Source of the DNA: Neorhizobium galegae
GTDB taxonomy: Bacteria > Pseudomonadota > Alphaproteobacteria > Rhizobiales > Rhizobiaceae
Length of the DNA stretch: 64,000 nt
Assembly: GCF_017877135.1 (NCBI RefSeq)
Contig: NZ_JAGIPH010000010.1
Location: 1 to 64,000, forward strand
Direction: 5' to 3'
In this document: positions 35,723 through 45,446 of the stretch, piece after piece
Layout of the letters: each line of letters opens with the position of its first letter
Position numbering within the stretch: position 1 is the stretch's first letter
Made by a program: the position numbers and the translations under genes
Notes under the pieces: generated by a model
What the model saw: the letters and a program-made list of their open reading frames with translations, nothing else
Databases searched by the model: none
What the model was told of the DNA's origin: nothing

Positions 35723-36619
35723 ATGAGCATCAATTGCGAAATTCTGGATTTGCGCGCATTTCAGGCTGTGGTTGAGCTGGAAAGCTTCCACAGGGCCGCT
35801 GATGCGCTGCACATCTCACAACCGGCGCTCACGCGCCGTATCCAGAAACTGGAACAGGCCATCGGGGCGCCTCTTCTGGAGCGCACCACCCGCCATGTTG
35901 CTCCAACGGCCATGGGGCAGGAGGTCATGCCGCTTGTCCGGCGGATGCTGGAGGAGTTCGACGGATCGCTTTTTGCGATGAAGGACGGAGCACAGCGACG
36001 GGGGCTCATCACCATGGCCTGCGTTCCGACCGCAGCGTTTTACTTCCTGCCGACGGTGATCAAAACCTTTAGCAAGCAGTATCCGCATATTCGGTTGCGG
36101 ATCAGAGACTTGACTGCGAACGAAGGCCTGCAGGCGGTGGCACGAGGCGAAGTCGAATTCGGCATCAACCTGATGGGAAATTCAGATCCGGATCTGGCGT
36201 TCGAGCCGCTGATAGATGATCCGTTCGTGCTGGCGATGCGCAAGGACCATTCGCTGGCGGCATTCGAAACCATCCAATGGGATCAGTTGGAGCCCTACCC
36301 GCTGGTTGTTGTCGACCGCTCCAGCGGCAACAGAACGCTGCTCGATGGAGCGCTTGCGCGACACAATTTAAAATTGAACTGGTTCTATGAGGTGACCCAT
36401 CTCAACACGTCGCTTGGCCTCGTGGAGGCGGGACTGGGGATTTCCGTCTTGCCGCGTCTGGCGACACCTCAAGACGATCATCCTTTCCTCGTCACCCGGC
36501 CGATCGTAAACCCGGTGGTATCGCGAACCATCGGCATCGTGCAGAGGCGAAGCAGCGTCTTGTCTCCTGCGGCGGAAAAGTTCGTGGAGATGCTGCTGAA
36601 GACCTGGAAAACACCGTAG
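35723..36619 (+). CDS. LysR-family transcriptional regulator
   Basis: This 298-residue regulator starts at MSINCEILDLRAFQAVVEL; the frame is open upstream but runs back over the divergent tautomerase gene. The HTH (RAADALHISQPALTRRIQKLEQAIGAPLLERTTRHVAPTAMG) spans residues 20-62. The effector domain contains GLVEAGLGISVLPRLATP near 235. It is divergent from the tautomerase/transporter operon with 106 bases between start codons, and so is the probable regulator of that operon, with an aromatic or organic acid as co-inducer. Confidence 0.9.
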   Translation: MSINCEILDLRAFQAVVELESFHRAADALHISQPALTRRIQKLEQAIGAPLLERTTRHVAPTAMGQEVMPLVRRMLEEFDGSLFAMKDGAQRRGLITMACVPTAAFYFLPTVIKTFSKQYPHIRLRIRDLTANEGLQAVARGEVEFGINLMGNSDPDLAFEPLIDDPFVLAMRKDHSLAAFETIQWDQLEPYPLVVVDRSSGNRTLLDGALARHNLKLNWFYEVTHLNTSLGLVEAGLGISVLPRLATPQDDHPFLVTRPIVNPVVSRTIGIVQRRSSVLSPAAEKFVEMLLKTWKTP

Positions 36620-36907
36620 TCAAGAACAGGCAAATGGATAGGTGCTGCTTGATTCCCGAAGGACTGGTTTGCGAGACTCACTGACACCGCGTGCTGTTAT
36701 CCGGCTGCCGAACGGAGGTGACACAGTGGGACGAGCGCTGTTTCCTTAAGGTAAGGAAAAACAGCAGTTTGATTTTATGCAGTGCCGGCAGTTCAAGGCT
36801 CCAAGCCGTGGTCTGCTCCAACCAGTTGCCACCGGGGCAAGGGAACACAACGCTGGCGAGGTCGTTTTTGCATGCCGGCATTTCCCGGCGGTAATCGGCG
36901 GCTTGAT

Positions 36908-39900
36908 GTGCGTAAAATAAATGACGAAGGTGGAGGGGCTTCGGCGCCTCGTTCTGAAGGCCTCAAGGTAAAGAAGGCGAGATACTCCGCCGGTTTGCTT
37001 GCGTCCCGGTTGGCTGCAGCATTGAAAGAAGCGCGACAGCCGACATGTTATGTGGCGCTGAGCGAAAGTGCCGCTGACGAAATCGCAGCGGCGGTCCGTG
37101 CCCTGTTTCCGGATATCCCGTTCCTTGCCCTGCCGCCCTGGGACTGTCTCCCTTATGACCGGGTGCCACCGTCTCCGCATTGCATGGGCCGACGCATGGA
37201 TGCGTTGCGCATCTGGAGGGAACCCGGCGGCCCGCCTAAACTCCTGGTCACCTCCCTCGAAGCGATGCTGCAACGTGTTCCGCCGGCAGCGGTCATCGAG
37301 GACAGCACGTTCGATCTGGCGGCGGGCCAGCGGTTTGACCGCACGGCTTTCTCGCAATTCGTCCGGCAGACCGGTTACATCGAGGAAGGTGTGGCAGACG
37401 ATCCCGGCGAGGTGGTGGTGCGGGATGGCGTGATAGACATCTACCCTGCGGGGGCGCCGGGCCCGATGCGGATTGTCGTCTCGGAGAAGGATGAGGTCGA
37501 GGAGCTGCGGGGCTTCGACCGCGTCTCCCAGCGCACGGAGAGCTTTCTGGAGCGGGTCAGTCTGGGTCCGGCCACGGAAGCCATCTCAACGAATGCCGAA
37601 CTGGACGTAGCTGCCCCGACGTCCGGGACGATGGAACATATCCTGTGCCGCCTCTATGAGCACATGCCGAGCGTCATGGAGGTCTTGGGCGATGCGATCA
37701 TACATCTGGCCCCGGGCGCTGAAACACGCGTTGAGCGTTATCTCGACATCATCGACGATGCGCGGCAAGCCCGTACGCGTCTCGGTGAGACCGACACCGG
37801 CTCCGCGCGGTCGCTCTACTTGAGCCGTGTGGAATGGGATCGATATGCTGAGGGCATGAAGGCAAACGGCCTCGACCTCGAACAGGAGGACAGTCAGCCC
37901 ATGGAAGGCTTGGCCTCCGCTCTTGGCAAGCCCCTGGCGAGACTGGTTCAGGAGCGCGTGAAGCAAGGGCAAAAAATCGTTCTCACCGGGACGGGCAAAA
38001 GCTTGGAAGCCCTGTCTCGACGGCTTGCAAAGGCAGCCGGCACGACCGCCCAGCCCATCGACACCTGGGAGGCAGCGATCTCGGCCGAGGTCGGGAGCCT
38101 CCTCAAACTGCCATGCGCGCTGGAGCAGGGCTTTGTCGACAAGAGGAACAACATTGTCGTCGTTGCGGCCCAGCAAACCAGCCGGACGAATAGTGCGCGT
38201 CTGCTCTTGGCGGAGCCGGAGCTGCAGATCGGCGATGTCGTGGTTCACGAAGAGCACGGTGTCGGCGTTCTGAAAGACCTGCAGAGCCTCGACATAAACG
38301 GCGTGCCTCACGACGCGGCGCGCCTCGACTATCGCGACGGCGGGTCGCTTCTCGTGCCGATGGAAGATTTCGGCAAATTGTGGCGCTATGGATCCGAGGC
38401 ACAGACCGTCACGCTGGATCGGCTGCACACCGAGGCCTGGGAGAAAAAGCGCGAGAAAATTGCCCAGGATATTCGATCGACAGCCCGGCATCTGGGAAAG
38501 ATTGCCAGGCAGAGAGAGGCATCGCGCGCGGACACCTTCGCGCCGCCGCGAGCGGCATATACCGCATTTACGCGACGTTTCCCCTATGCGGAAACGGCAG
38601 ACCAGACCGAAGCCATCGATGCCGTGCTCTCGGATCTTTCGTCCGGCCGCCCGATGAACCGTCTCATCTGCGGAGATGTCGGCTTCGGCAAAACCGAGAT
38701 CGCCTTGCGGGCGGCAGCGGCCGTTGCCCTTGCCGGAGGGCAGGTCGTCATGATCGCGCCGACCACCGTTCTCGCCCGTCAGCACTTTGCGACCTTCGAG
38801 CAACGTTTTGCGGGCTCCGGTGTTTCGGTCGGCATGCTGTCGCGGCTCGTCACGGCTTCCGAGGCAAAGCAGGTCAAGGCAGAACTGGCCGAAGGCAGCC
38901 TTGGCATCGTCGTCGCCACCCAGGCGATTCTGGCCAAAGATGTGCGTTTTGCCCGCCTTGCCCTTCTCATCGTCGATGAAGAACACCGCTTCGGACTGCG
39001 ACAAAAGCAGGCGATGACCAAGCTTGCCCCCTCTCTGCATGTGCTTGCCATGTCGGCGACGCCCATCCCCCGGACACTGCAATCAGCGATGGTCGGGATC
39101 CAGGAGGTCAGTCTGCTGACGACACCGCCGCGTCGGCGCCTGCCGGTCCGCACCACGCTTTCGACTTTCGACAGCGCTTCCGTCCGCATCGCGCTGATGC
39201 GCGAGTTCAGGCGTGGCGGACAGAGCTTTGTCGTCGTGCCGCGCATCGAGGACATCGCGGCGGTCGAGGCGCGACTGCGCAAGATCGTTCCGGAGCTGAC
39301 GATCCGGGTTGCGCATGGAAAGATGCCGGCAGCAGCCATGGATGAAGCGGTGGTGTCTTTCGCGGCGGGCGACGGCGATATCCTGCTGGCCACCAACATC
39401 ATCGAAAACGGCCTCGACGTTCCCCGGGCGAACACCATTTTCGTCTGGCACGCGGACCTGTTTGGACTGGCGCAGCTTCATCAATTGCGCGGGCGGGTCG
39501 GGCGCTCAGGCACGCAAGGCGCGGCAACCTTCATGACGGACGAGAACACGGAACTGTCCGAGGAAGCGCGGCTGCGGCTATCGATGCTCGTCGAAAACGA
39601 TCGGCTCGGCTCAGGCCTGTCAATCAGCATGCGTGATTTTGACCTACGCGGCGGAGGCGACCTTGCCGGCGAGGATCAGGCCGGACACATCAAGGCCATC
39701 GGCATTGGTCTTTATCAGACGCTGCTGGCGGAGGCGGTCGCAAAGCTCCGCAAGCCGGTTCAGGGCAAGCCGATGCAGGATATGAAGGAGCGGACAGTCC
39801 TGAACTTTGGAATTTCAGGCGGGATACCGGCACACTATGTGTCCGATCCGGCGGTTCGGCTTCATCTATACGCCAGACTGGGCCGAGCTTCTGCACCGAA

Positions 39901-40258
39901 ATCGCTGGAGGATCTGGAAGAGGAATTCGAAGACCGCTTCGGCGAGCCGCCGCAGGACGTAAAACTGCTCCTCAGAAGAACCCGCCTGCAGCTTGCTGCC
40001 GCACGGCTCGGCATCGCCAAACTGGAGGCCGGGCCAAAAGCGATAGCTGTCACGTTTCGGGAAAAAGCGCCTCTCCGCTCCTGGGCGGCCTTTGCAAAAG
40101 CAGAAGGTGCGGTTTTGGAAAAGAACCGCCTGCTGTTCGAAGCCAGCCGAGCAGCGGGTGACGAGCCGCTCGAATTCTTCGAGAAGATGGTCGTAAGCGC
40201 ACAGAAAATGTCGAAACGCGGTGTCAGAAAAGGGGCCGGAAACGAAAGGCAGGACTGA
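36908..40258 (+). CDS. Mfd-like (transcription-repair coupling factor homologue) DEAD/DEAH-box helicase
   Basis: This SF2 translocase has about 1116 residues and the full Mfd domain order. A UvrB-like N-terminal region holds LPPWDCLPYDRVPPSPHCMGRRMD. An RNA-polymerase-interaction domain lies at about 441-497 (QIGDVVVHEEHGVGVLKDLQSLDINGVPHD). The helicase has Walker A GDVGFGKTEIA near 588, DEEH near 688 and GRVGRSG near 862, and a TRCF C-terminal domain follows (EEEFEDRFGEPPQDVKLLLRR). The start is uncertain: GTG at 36908 is preferred, with in-frame ATGs at 36872 and 36782 whose extra residues look non-coding. It lies alone among catabolic genes, which suggests a second, accessory copy beside a chromosomal mfd. 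Confidence 0.85.
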   Translation: MRKINDEGGGASAPRSEGLKVKKARYSAGLLASRLAAALKEARQPTCYVALSESAADEIAAAVRALFPDIPFLALPPWDCLPYDRVPPSPHCMGRRMDALRIWREPGGPPKLLVTSLEAMLQRVPPAAVIEDSTFDLAAGQRFDRTAFSQFVRQTGYIEEGVADDPGEVVVRDGVIDIYPAGAPGPMRIVVSEKDEVEELRGFDRVSQRTESFLERVSLGPATEAISTNAELDVAAPTSGTMEHILCRLYEHMPSVMEVLGDAIIHLAPGAETRVERYLDIIDDARQARTRLGETDTGSARSLYLSRVEWDRYAEGMKANGLDLEQEDSQPMEGLASALGKPLARLVQERVKQGQKIVLTGTGKSLEALSRRLAKAAGTTAQPIDTWEAAISAEVGSLLKLPCALEQGFVDKRNNIVVVAAQQTSRTNSARLLLAEPELQIGDVVVHEEHGVGVLKDLQSLDINGVPHDAARLDYRDGGSLLVPMEDFGKLWRYGSEAQTVTLDRLHTEAWEKKREKIAQDIRSTARHLGKIARQREASRADTFAPPRAAYTAFTRRFPYAETADQTEAIDAVLSDLSSGRPMNRLICGDVGFGKTEIALRAAAAVALAGGQVVMIAPTTVLARQHFATFEQRFAGSGVSVGMLSRLVTASEAKQVKAELAEGSLGIVVATQAILAKDVRFARLALLIVDEEHRFGLRQKQAMTKLAPSLHVLAMSATPIPRTLQSAMVGIQEVSLLTTPPRRRLPVRTTLSTFDSASVRIALMREFRRGGQSFVVVPRIEDIAAVEARLRKIVPELTIRVAHGKMPAAAMDEAVVSFAAGDGDILLATNIIENGLDVPRANTIFVWHADLFGLAQLHQLRGRVGRSGTQGAATFMTDENTELSEEARLRLSMLVENDRLGSGLSISMRDFDLRGGGDLAGEDQAGHIKAIGIGLYQTLLAEAVAKLRKPVQGKPMQDMKERTVLNFGISGGIPAHYVSDPAVRLHLYARLGRASAPKSLEDLEEEFEDRFGEPPQDVKLLLRRTRLQLAAARLGIAKLEAGPKAIAVTFREKAPLRSWAAFAKAEGAVLEKNRLLFEASRAAGDEPLEFFEKMVVSAQKMSKRGVRKGAGNERQD

Positions 40259-40302
40259 CGCAGCGTGAAGGTGGCGCCAAGTCCAGAACTGAAACACAAC
40301 GC

Positions 40303-40893
40303 TTACACTGCCCGCAGCAACTGCTCCGTCTGCAGGAACTTGACCTGCACCGAAAATCGATCAGCCAGCACCTCCAGAGAAGCGTCATGGGTCTGGTCGG
40401 CGCCGCTGCAAACGGCGTCCTTGAGGAGGACGACCCGGTAACCCAGGTCGATGGCACCAAGTGCAGCGGCGAGAACGCAGACATCGGCTTCTCCTCCGAA
40501 CAGGACGAGTGTATCCACTCACTCCCCTGCCAGAAGGAGATGAAGGTCGCCTGTGGTCCAAGGAAAATAGGTCATCTTGTCCAGGATCCTTGCGGGCGGC
40601 ACATTCGCCTTCAGGGACGGGACGAGATCAACCATCTCCGGCCCGAGCCGGTCGAGCGTCATCCCGTCCCATTTTTCATAGTAGTGACGCCACGTGCCGG
40701 AAATGTCCGCAGCCTGCCTCGGCGGCACAAAGCGCGTAAAGATCGTCCGCCGTGCATGGCGCCCCACGACCTCCTGGATTTGAGGCGCCACCTGCTGCAT
40801 CCACGGCACATGCCAGGGCATTTGCTCGGCAAACATGCGCTGCATGTCGATGCAAAGGTGGATCCAATTGTCGTCGGCCATCCTGAATTCCAT
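40303..40893 (-). pseudogene. Isochorismatase-like cysteine hydrolase with an in-frame stop
   Basis: One continuous minus-strand frame encodes a cysteine hydrolase starting near MEFRMADDNWIHLCIDMQRMF. It is interrupted by a single TGA at 40519-40521 (LLLAGE-stop-VDTLVLFGGEADVCVLA). Relatives usually have Arg-Gly at the stop position, so a one-base CGA-to-TGA change would explain it. The catalytic triad residues are all present: Asp in CIDMQ, Lys in DKMTYFPW and Cys in ADVCVLA. Alternative starts are 40893 and 40881. Readthrough or sequencing error cannot be excluded. Confidence 0.82.
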
Positions 40894-41389
40894 GACCACC
40901 CCATCGTACGACCCCGTCGAGGTTCCCGCAGGGAGATGGCAGAACCGCCTGCGCACAGCACCCTCATGCCTGGTCGAACGGCGTGACCGGCAGACGGCGC
41001 TTGTGGTCGCTGCCATGGTAGAATGTCAGGACGCGCTCCCGGGCCCTCGAGGCGGAGAGTGACAGGGCAACGGAGTGATGGCGTAGGGCCCCTGCTTTTC
41101 TAAGGAACGAACAGGTCGAGCCTGTTCGAGGATGACCGGAAACAACAGGCGATAGGGAACCTGCAGGAGTTTCAGCCGAAATCTGCTTTGGGGCGCAGCA
41201 GGCGGACAAGCCTGTTCGGCACGATGCGGACGCCGTGGATCTTCACGCGCTCATCAGCGCCTTCTGCTTTTGCGTCCCGATCTTAGACAGAACGTCGTCC
41301 GGCAAAAATCCTGACTGTTTGGTGCACGAGGCCACCTGCCCCCCGGGAAATGCTCAAAAGAAAATCGGCGCCATCGCCGATAAAAATTC
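40894..41389. other. Intergenic region without a supported gene
   Basis: Only short frames are seen. A minus-strand frame (40964-41209) ends ARERVLTFYHGSDHKRRLPV and could be the tail of a lost gene, but I do not recognise it. The last part leads into the hydantoinase promoter. Confidence 0.45.
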
Positions 41390-41439
41390 TTGCGCCTTCG
41401 TCCGATGCCCTCTTATAGTCTCCTTGCATGCGCATTCAT
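41390..41439 (+). promoter_or_regulatory. Promoter of the hydantoinase operon with LacI-type operator (site A)
   Basis: TTGCGC (41390-41395) and TATAGT (41414-41419) are spaced by 18 bases and make a plausible promoter. Four bases downstream lies TTGCATGCGCATTCAT (41424-41439), whose left half equals the perfect palindrome found at 61433-61448. A repressor bound there would cover the transcription start. A further half-site, TTCGCATGCC, follows at about 41450. Confidence 0.65.
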
Positions 41440-41480
41440 TTTGTCTCGCTTCGCATGCCATCAACAAGAAGGGGTAAATC

Positions 41481-43535
41481 ATGAGACTGGGAGTCGATGT
41501 CGGAGGAACCTTTACGGATCTTCTTCTTCACGATGATGCCACCCGCCGCACCTATCAGGCCAAGACGCCCTCCACGCCCGAGGACCAGTCGATCGGTGTT
41601 GCCGCCGGCGTGAAGCTGATCTGCGAGAAGGCGGGCATTTCTCCCGCCGACCTTTCGCTCATCCTCCACGGCACCACCGTCGCAACCAACGCTGTTCTCG
41701 AAGGAAAAGGCGCCCGTGTTGGCCTGCTGGTCACCGAGGGCTTCGAATACACGCTGCATCTGGCAAAGTCCTGGACGCCGGGTCCGCTGTTCGGCTGGAT
41801 CGTCATGGACAAGCCCGATCCGCTGGCCTCGCTTGCCGACACGCGCGGCATTCCAGAGCGGATGAATGCCCAGGGCGAAGTGGTTCGGCCGCTCGATCGC
41901 GAGAAGGCCACAGCTCTCATCGATGACCTCTGCTCGTCGGGCATCGAGGCACTCACGATCTCTCTTATGCATTCGTATGCAAACGCGGAACATGAGCGAA
42001 TCCTTGCCGCCATCGTGCGCGAGCGCTATCCCGATATTCCCGTTTCGGTATCGTCCGATATCCTGCCCGAGTTCCGCGAATATGACCGTGCCATCACCAC
42101 GGTGATGAACGACTACGTGCGCCCGATCATGAAGCGCTATCTGTCGCAGATCGAGGCGCGCCTGAAGGATATCGGCGTCACTGCACGCCTTCACATCGTT
42201 CGATCCGATGGCGGCCTGATGAGTGCCCAGGCGGCCTCCGATCGGCCAGTCCATACCGTACTCTCCGGTCCGGCAGGCGGCGTCACCTCGACCGTGATGG
42301 TGTCGCGCCGCTCCGGCATCCGCAAGCTGCTGGCCTTCGACATGGGTGGCACGTCGACCGACGTTGCCGTGATCCTCGATGGCCAGCCGACGATTTCCCG
42401 CTCGACAGAGGTCGGCTCGTTCCCGGCCAAGGTCCCGACGCTCGACGTCCGCTCGGTCGGTGCAGGCGGCGGATCGATCGCCGAAGTCTCCGAACTGACC
42501 AAATCGCTGCGGGTCGGACCGCGCAGCGCCGGCGCCCGCCCGGGTCCGGTCGCTTACAGCCGTGGCGGCACGGAACCGACGGTCAGCGACGCCAATGTCG
42601 TTCTCGGCTATCTGCCGCCGGTGCTGCTCGGCGGGGACATGAAGCTCGACGTCGAAGGCGCGCGTGCATCGGTCGCGAAGATCGGCGACAGGATCGGCCT
42701 TTCCCCCGAAGATGCCGCCCAGGGCATCATCGATATCGCCAACGAGGTGATGCTGGGGGCGCTGCGCGTCATCACCGTTCAGCGCGGGCTCGATCCCCGC
42801 GATTTCGGCATCCTCGGCTTCGGCGGCGCAGGCCCCCTGCATGCCAATGCCATGGCTGAACTGCTCGGATGCTATCCGGTGGTCATTCCCGGCAACCCTG
42901 GGGTTCTTTCGGCCCTCGGCTTCCTCGAATCCGAGTTCAAGAATGAATTCGTGCAGACCTTCATCCGCTCGACCCGCGAACTCGATGCCAATGACGTCTG
43001 GTCGCGCTTCGAACAGCTGGAGGGCAAGGCCAAGGCCTGGCTTGACGAAGAGCATGTGCCGGCGTCCGATCGCAAGCTGACCTTCTCGGTTGACCTGCGT
43101 TACGAACAGCAGGGTTTCGAAGTCACCATCGATATCGACGGCGACACTCTTGCCAGCAAGGGCGCCCTCAAGCCGGTCTTCGATAAATTCCATGAAACGC
43201 ATGAACGGCTCTATGGCGTTCGCTTCCATGTCCCGGTTGAACTGGTCGCGCTTCGCGTCGTGGCGACCGGGGCGACACTTCCGGTCGAGGAAACCGCGCC
43301 GGCCGCTGCCAGTGCGGATGGCGGGGCGCTGATCGAGACACGGCCCAGCTATTTCAAGGGCCAGTGGATCGACACGCCGAACTATGATCGCTCCAAGCTG
43401 ACCATGGGCGAAAAAATCCCGGGGCCGGCGATCATCCGTCAATACGATACGACGACCGTGCTGCTGCCCGACCACTATGCCGAGGTCGACCCGCACGGCA
43501 ACCTCCTGATCTGGCCGAACGCGAAGGGAAACTGA
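41481..43535 (+). CDS. Hydantoinase/oxoprolinase family protein, subunit A (HyuA-like)
   Basis: This 684-residue ATP-binding subunit belongs to the N-methylhydantoinase A / 5-oxoprolinase / acetophenone-carboxylase family, which uses ATP to open a cyclic amide or activate a related bond. An actin-like phosphate loop is seen at LGVDVGGTFTDLLL (residues 3-16), followed by ILHGTTVATNAVLEGKG near 61-77 and the central motif FDMGGTSTDVAVILDG near 288-303. Further landmarks are GAGGGSIAEV near 331 and GFGGAGPLHANAMAE near 449. The gene is first in the operon and ends one base before the subunit B gene. The substrate could be a hydantoin, lactam or related ring and is not fixed by the sequence. Confidence 0.92.
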   Translation: MRLGVDVGGTFTDLLLHDDATRRTYQAKTPSTPEDQSIGVAAGVKLICEKAGISPADLSLILHGTTVATNAVLEGKGARVGLLVTEGFEYTLHLAKSWTPGPLFGWIVMDKPDPLASLADTRGIPERMNAQGEVVRPLDREKATALIDDLCSSGIEALTISLMHSYANAEHERILAAIVRERYPDIPVSVSSDILPEFREYDRAITTVMNDYVRPIMKRYLSQIEARLKDIGVTARLHIVRSDGGLMSAQAASDRPVHTVLSGPAGGVTSTVMVSRRSGIRKLLAFDMGGTSTDVAVILDGQPTISRSTEVGSFPAKVPTLDVRSVGAGGGSIAEVSELTKSLRVGPRSAGARPGPVAYSRGGTEPTVSDANVVLGYLPPVLLGGDMKLDVEGARASVAKIGDRIGLSPEDAAQGIIDIANEVMLGALRVITVQRGLDPRDFGILGFGGAGPLHANAMAELLGCYPVVIPGNPGVLSALGFLESEFKNEFVQTFIRSTRELDANDVWSRFEQLEGKAKAWLDEEHVPASDRKLTFSVDLRYEQQGFEVTIDIDGDTLASKGALKPVFDKFHETHERLYGVRFHVPVELVALRVVATGATLPVEETAPAAASADGGALIETRPSYFKGQWIDTPNYDRSKLTMGEKIPGPAIIRQYDTTTVLLPDHYAEVDPHGNLLIWPNAKGN

Positions 43536-43536
43536 G

Positions 43537-45303
43537 ATGAGCAAAGTTGATCCCATCACCCTCGATATCATCGAGAACGCTCTGAAGAACGCCCGCTTCG
43601 AGATGGACGGAGTCGTCGTGCGCATTGCGCTGTCGCCCGTCATTCGCGAGCAGCACGACGAATTCCCGATGATCTGCGACGCCCGGGGCCGCATGGTCGT
43701 CGGCCAGTTCGGCTCCTATATCCCGGCGATCGTGGAGCAGTTCGAAGGCGACCTGAACGAAGGCGACGTCTTCGTCTGGAACGACCCCTATGCCTGCAAG
43801 GGCTCGATTTCGCACAACAATGACTGGTGCGTGATGATGCCGATCTTCCACGAGGGCGTCCTCGTGGGCTTTTCGTCGATCTTCGGCCATATGGTCGATG
43901 TCGGCGGCAAGGTGCCGGGCTCCATGCCGTTCGACGCGCGCACCATCTGGGAGGAAGGCCTGCGCATTCCGCCGGTGCGCATCTACGACAAGGGCAAGCT
44001 GAACGAGGGCGTGCTGAGCATCATGCTCAACAACACCCGCACGCCCGACATGAACCGGGCCGACCTCATGGCGCTGATCGCCGGCTGCCGCACGGCCGCC
44101 ACCCGCGTGCGCGAGCTGTGCGACCGCTTCGGCCGCGAGACCTACATGTCGGCATGCGACATGCTGCTCGATCGGACCCGCGAAGCCATGAAGGTGTTGA
44201 TCGACAAGTATATTTCGGAAGAGCCGGTGTCCTTCACCGACTATGTCGATGACGATGGCGTCGGCAACGGGCCGTTTAAAATGACGCTTTCGATCTACCG
44301 GAAGAGCGACAAGGCCGTCTTCGACTGGACGGGAACGGACGACCAGGCGGAAGGTCCGATCAATTTCCATATCCACGAAGGTCTCTGCAAGCTGTTCTTC
44401 GGCGTGTACATGATCATGGCCTTCGACCCGTCGATCCTGTTCAACGAGGGGTTCTACGATCTGTTCGAGGTGGTGCTTCCGGAGGGAAGCCTGCTCAATC
44501 CGCGCTTCCCGGCAGCCCTTTCGAACCGCCTCAACACCCATACGCGGTTCTTCGATTGCCAGGCCGGCGCTCTCGGGCAGCGTGCGCCGCATCTCTCCAT
44601 GGCCGCCGGTTACGGCACCAGCCCGCACTTCATCTTCACGGGCCATGACAAGGACAACAAGTACTTCCAGTTGATGGAGCTTCTGTTCGGCGGCGTGCCG
44701 GGACGTCCTCGCGGCGATGGTCTTGACGGGCATGCCTGGTGGCCGCTCTTTTCGGCAACGCCGATCGAATACATCGAGAACTATTATCCGGTTCTCGTCG
44801 AGAGCTATCGGCCGATCCGGGATTCCGGCGGTGCAGGCCTCAACCGTGGCGGCGCCGGCATTGCCAAGACCTATCGCCTCCTGGAATCCGGCAAGGTTTC
44901 CATCCACGACGACCGCGAGGTGGTGCCGCCTTGGGGCATCAATGGCGGCCTGTTCGGCGGCACCTCCAGCAAATGGCTGCTGCGCAAGGGCAGCGAGACG
45001 CCCGAGCGCATTCCCTCCAAGATCGACAATCTTGCGGTCAATGAAGGCGATGTGATCGTGTTCAATACCGCTGGGTCCGGCGGGTGGGGCGATCCGCTGG
45101 ATCGTCCGCCGGAAAGTGTGGCGCGCGATGTCCGCTACGACCTCGTCTCGGCAGAAAAGGCGCGCAATGACTATGGCGTCGTCTTGAGTGCCGCCGGCAC
45201 CGTGGATGAAACCGCAACCGCAGCGCTGCGCGCCGACATGAAGCGCGACAGGGGTGAACCGAAGCCCTTCAACTTCGGATACTTGCCCGAAGCCGCGGAA
45301 TAA
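43537..45303 (+). CDS. Hydantoinase/oxoprolinase family protein, subunit B (HyuB-like)
   Basis: This 588-residue partner of the A subunit opens PITLDIIENALKNARFEMDGVVVRIALSPVIREQHDEFPMICD, the family signature. It continues with GDVFVWNDPYACKGSISHNNDWCVMMPIFHEG near residues 73-104 (metal-ligand His/Asp region), FGHMVDVGGKVPGSMPFDARTIWEEG near 115-140, and the C-terminal INGGLFGGTSSKWLLRKG. The short spacing to subunit A and complementary length show that they form one heteromeric enzyme. The family also contains caprolactamase and acetone/acetophenone carboxylases, so substrate and reaction remain open. Confidence 0.92.
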   Translation: MSKVDPITLDIIENALKNARFEMDGVVVRIALSPVIREQHDEFPMICDARGRMVVGQFGSYIPAIVEQFEGDLNEGDVFVWNDPYACKGSISHNNDWCVMMPIFHEGVLVGFSSIFGHMVDVGGKVPGSMPFDARTIWEEGLRIPPVRIYDKGKLNEGVLSIMLNNTRTPDMNRADLMALIAGCRTAATRVRELCDRFGRETYMSACDMLLDRTREAMKVLIDKYISEEPVSFTDYVDDDGVGNGPFKMTLSIYRKSDKAVFDWTGTDDQAEGPINFHIHEGLCKLFFGVYMIMAFDPSILFNEGFYDLFEVVLPEGSLLNPRFPAALSNRLNTHTRFFDCQAGALGQRAPHLSMAAGYGTSPHFIFTGHDKDNKYFQLMELLFGGVPGRPRGDGLDGHAWWPLFSATPIEYIENYYPVLVESYRPIRDSGGAGLNRGGAGIAKTYRLLESGKVSIHDDREVVPPWGINGGLFGGTSSKWLLRKGSETPERIPSKIDNLAVNEGDVIVFNTAGSGGWGDPLDRPPESVARDVRYDLVSAEKARNDYGVVLSAAGTVDETATAALRADMKRDRGEPKPFNFGYLPEAAE

Positions 45304-45446
45304 CAGGAAAGCGCAAACAGGGTCCCCTTCGACGGACTTCGATGGGGACCTTCCCAGGAACGGGCGTGGAAGCCGGGCTGAGGCCCGCCTTCTGCCTGCC
45401 CGCCCCCCACAGCATAAAATCATCGCAGCCCGGAGAGAGCCCAGTC

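Noticed and set aside
36866..36881. TTGCATGCCGGCATTT, similar to the LacI-type operator, upstream of the Mfd-like gene
   Set aside because: Only one half matches, it is a different palindrome (ATGCCGGCAT), and it lies outside the catabolic locus; probably chance.
36782..36907. N-terminal extension of the Mfd-like protein from ATG 36782
   Set aside because: The 42 extra residues look non-coding and no ribosome-binding site supports this start; GTG 36908 is closer to the family's N-terminus.
37586..39082. 498-codon minus-strand frame inside the Mfd-like gene
   Set aside because: It is antisense to helicase motifs that clearly code on the plus strand.
41436..45423. Long minus-strand frames (752 and 663 codons) opposite hydantoinase A and B
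   Set aside because: Both sit antisense to strongly conserved genes and show no family motifs; they result from codon bias.
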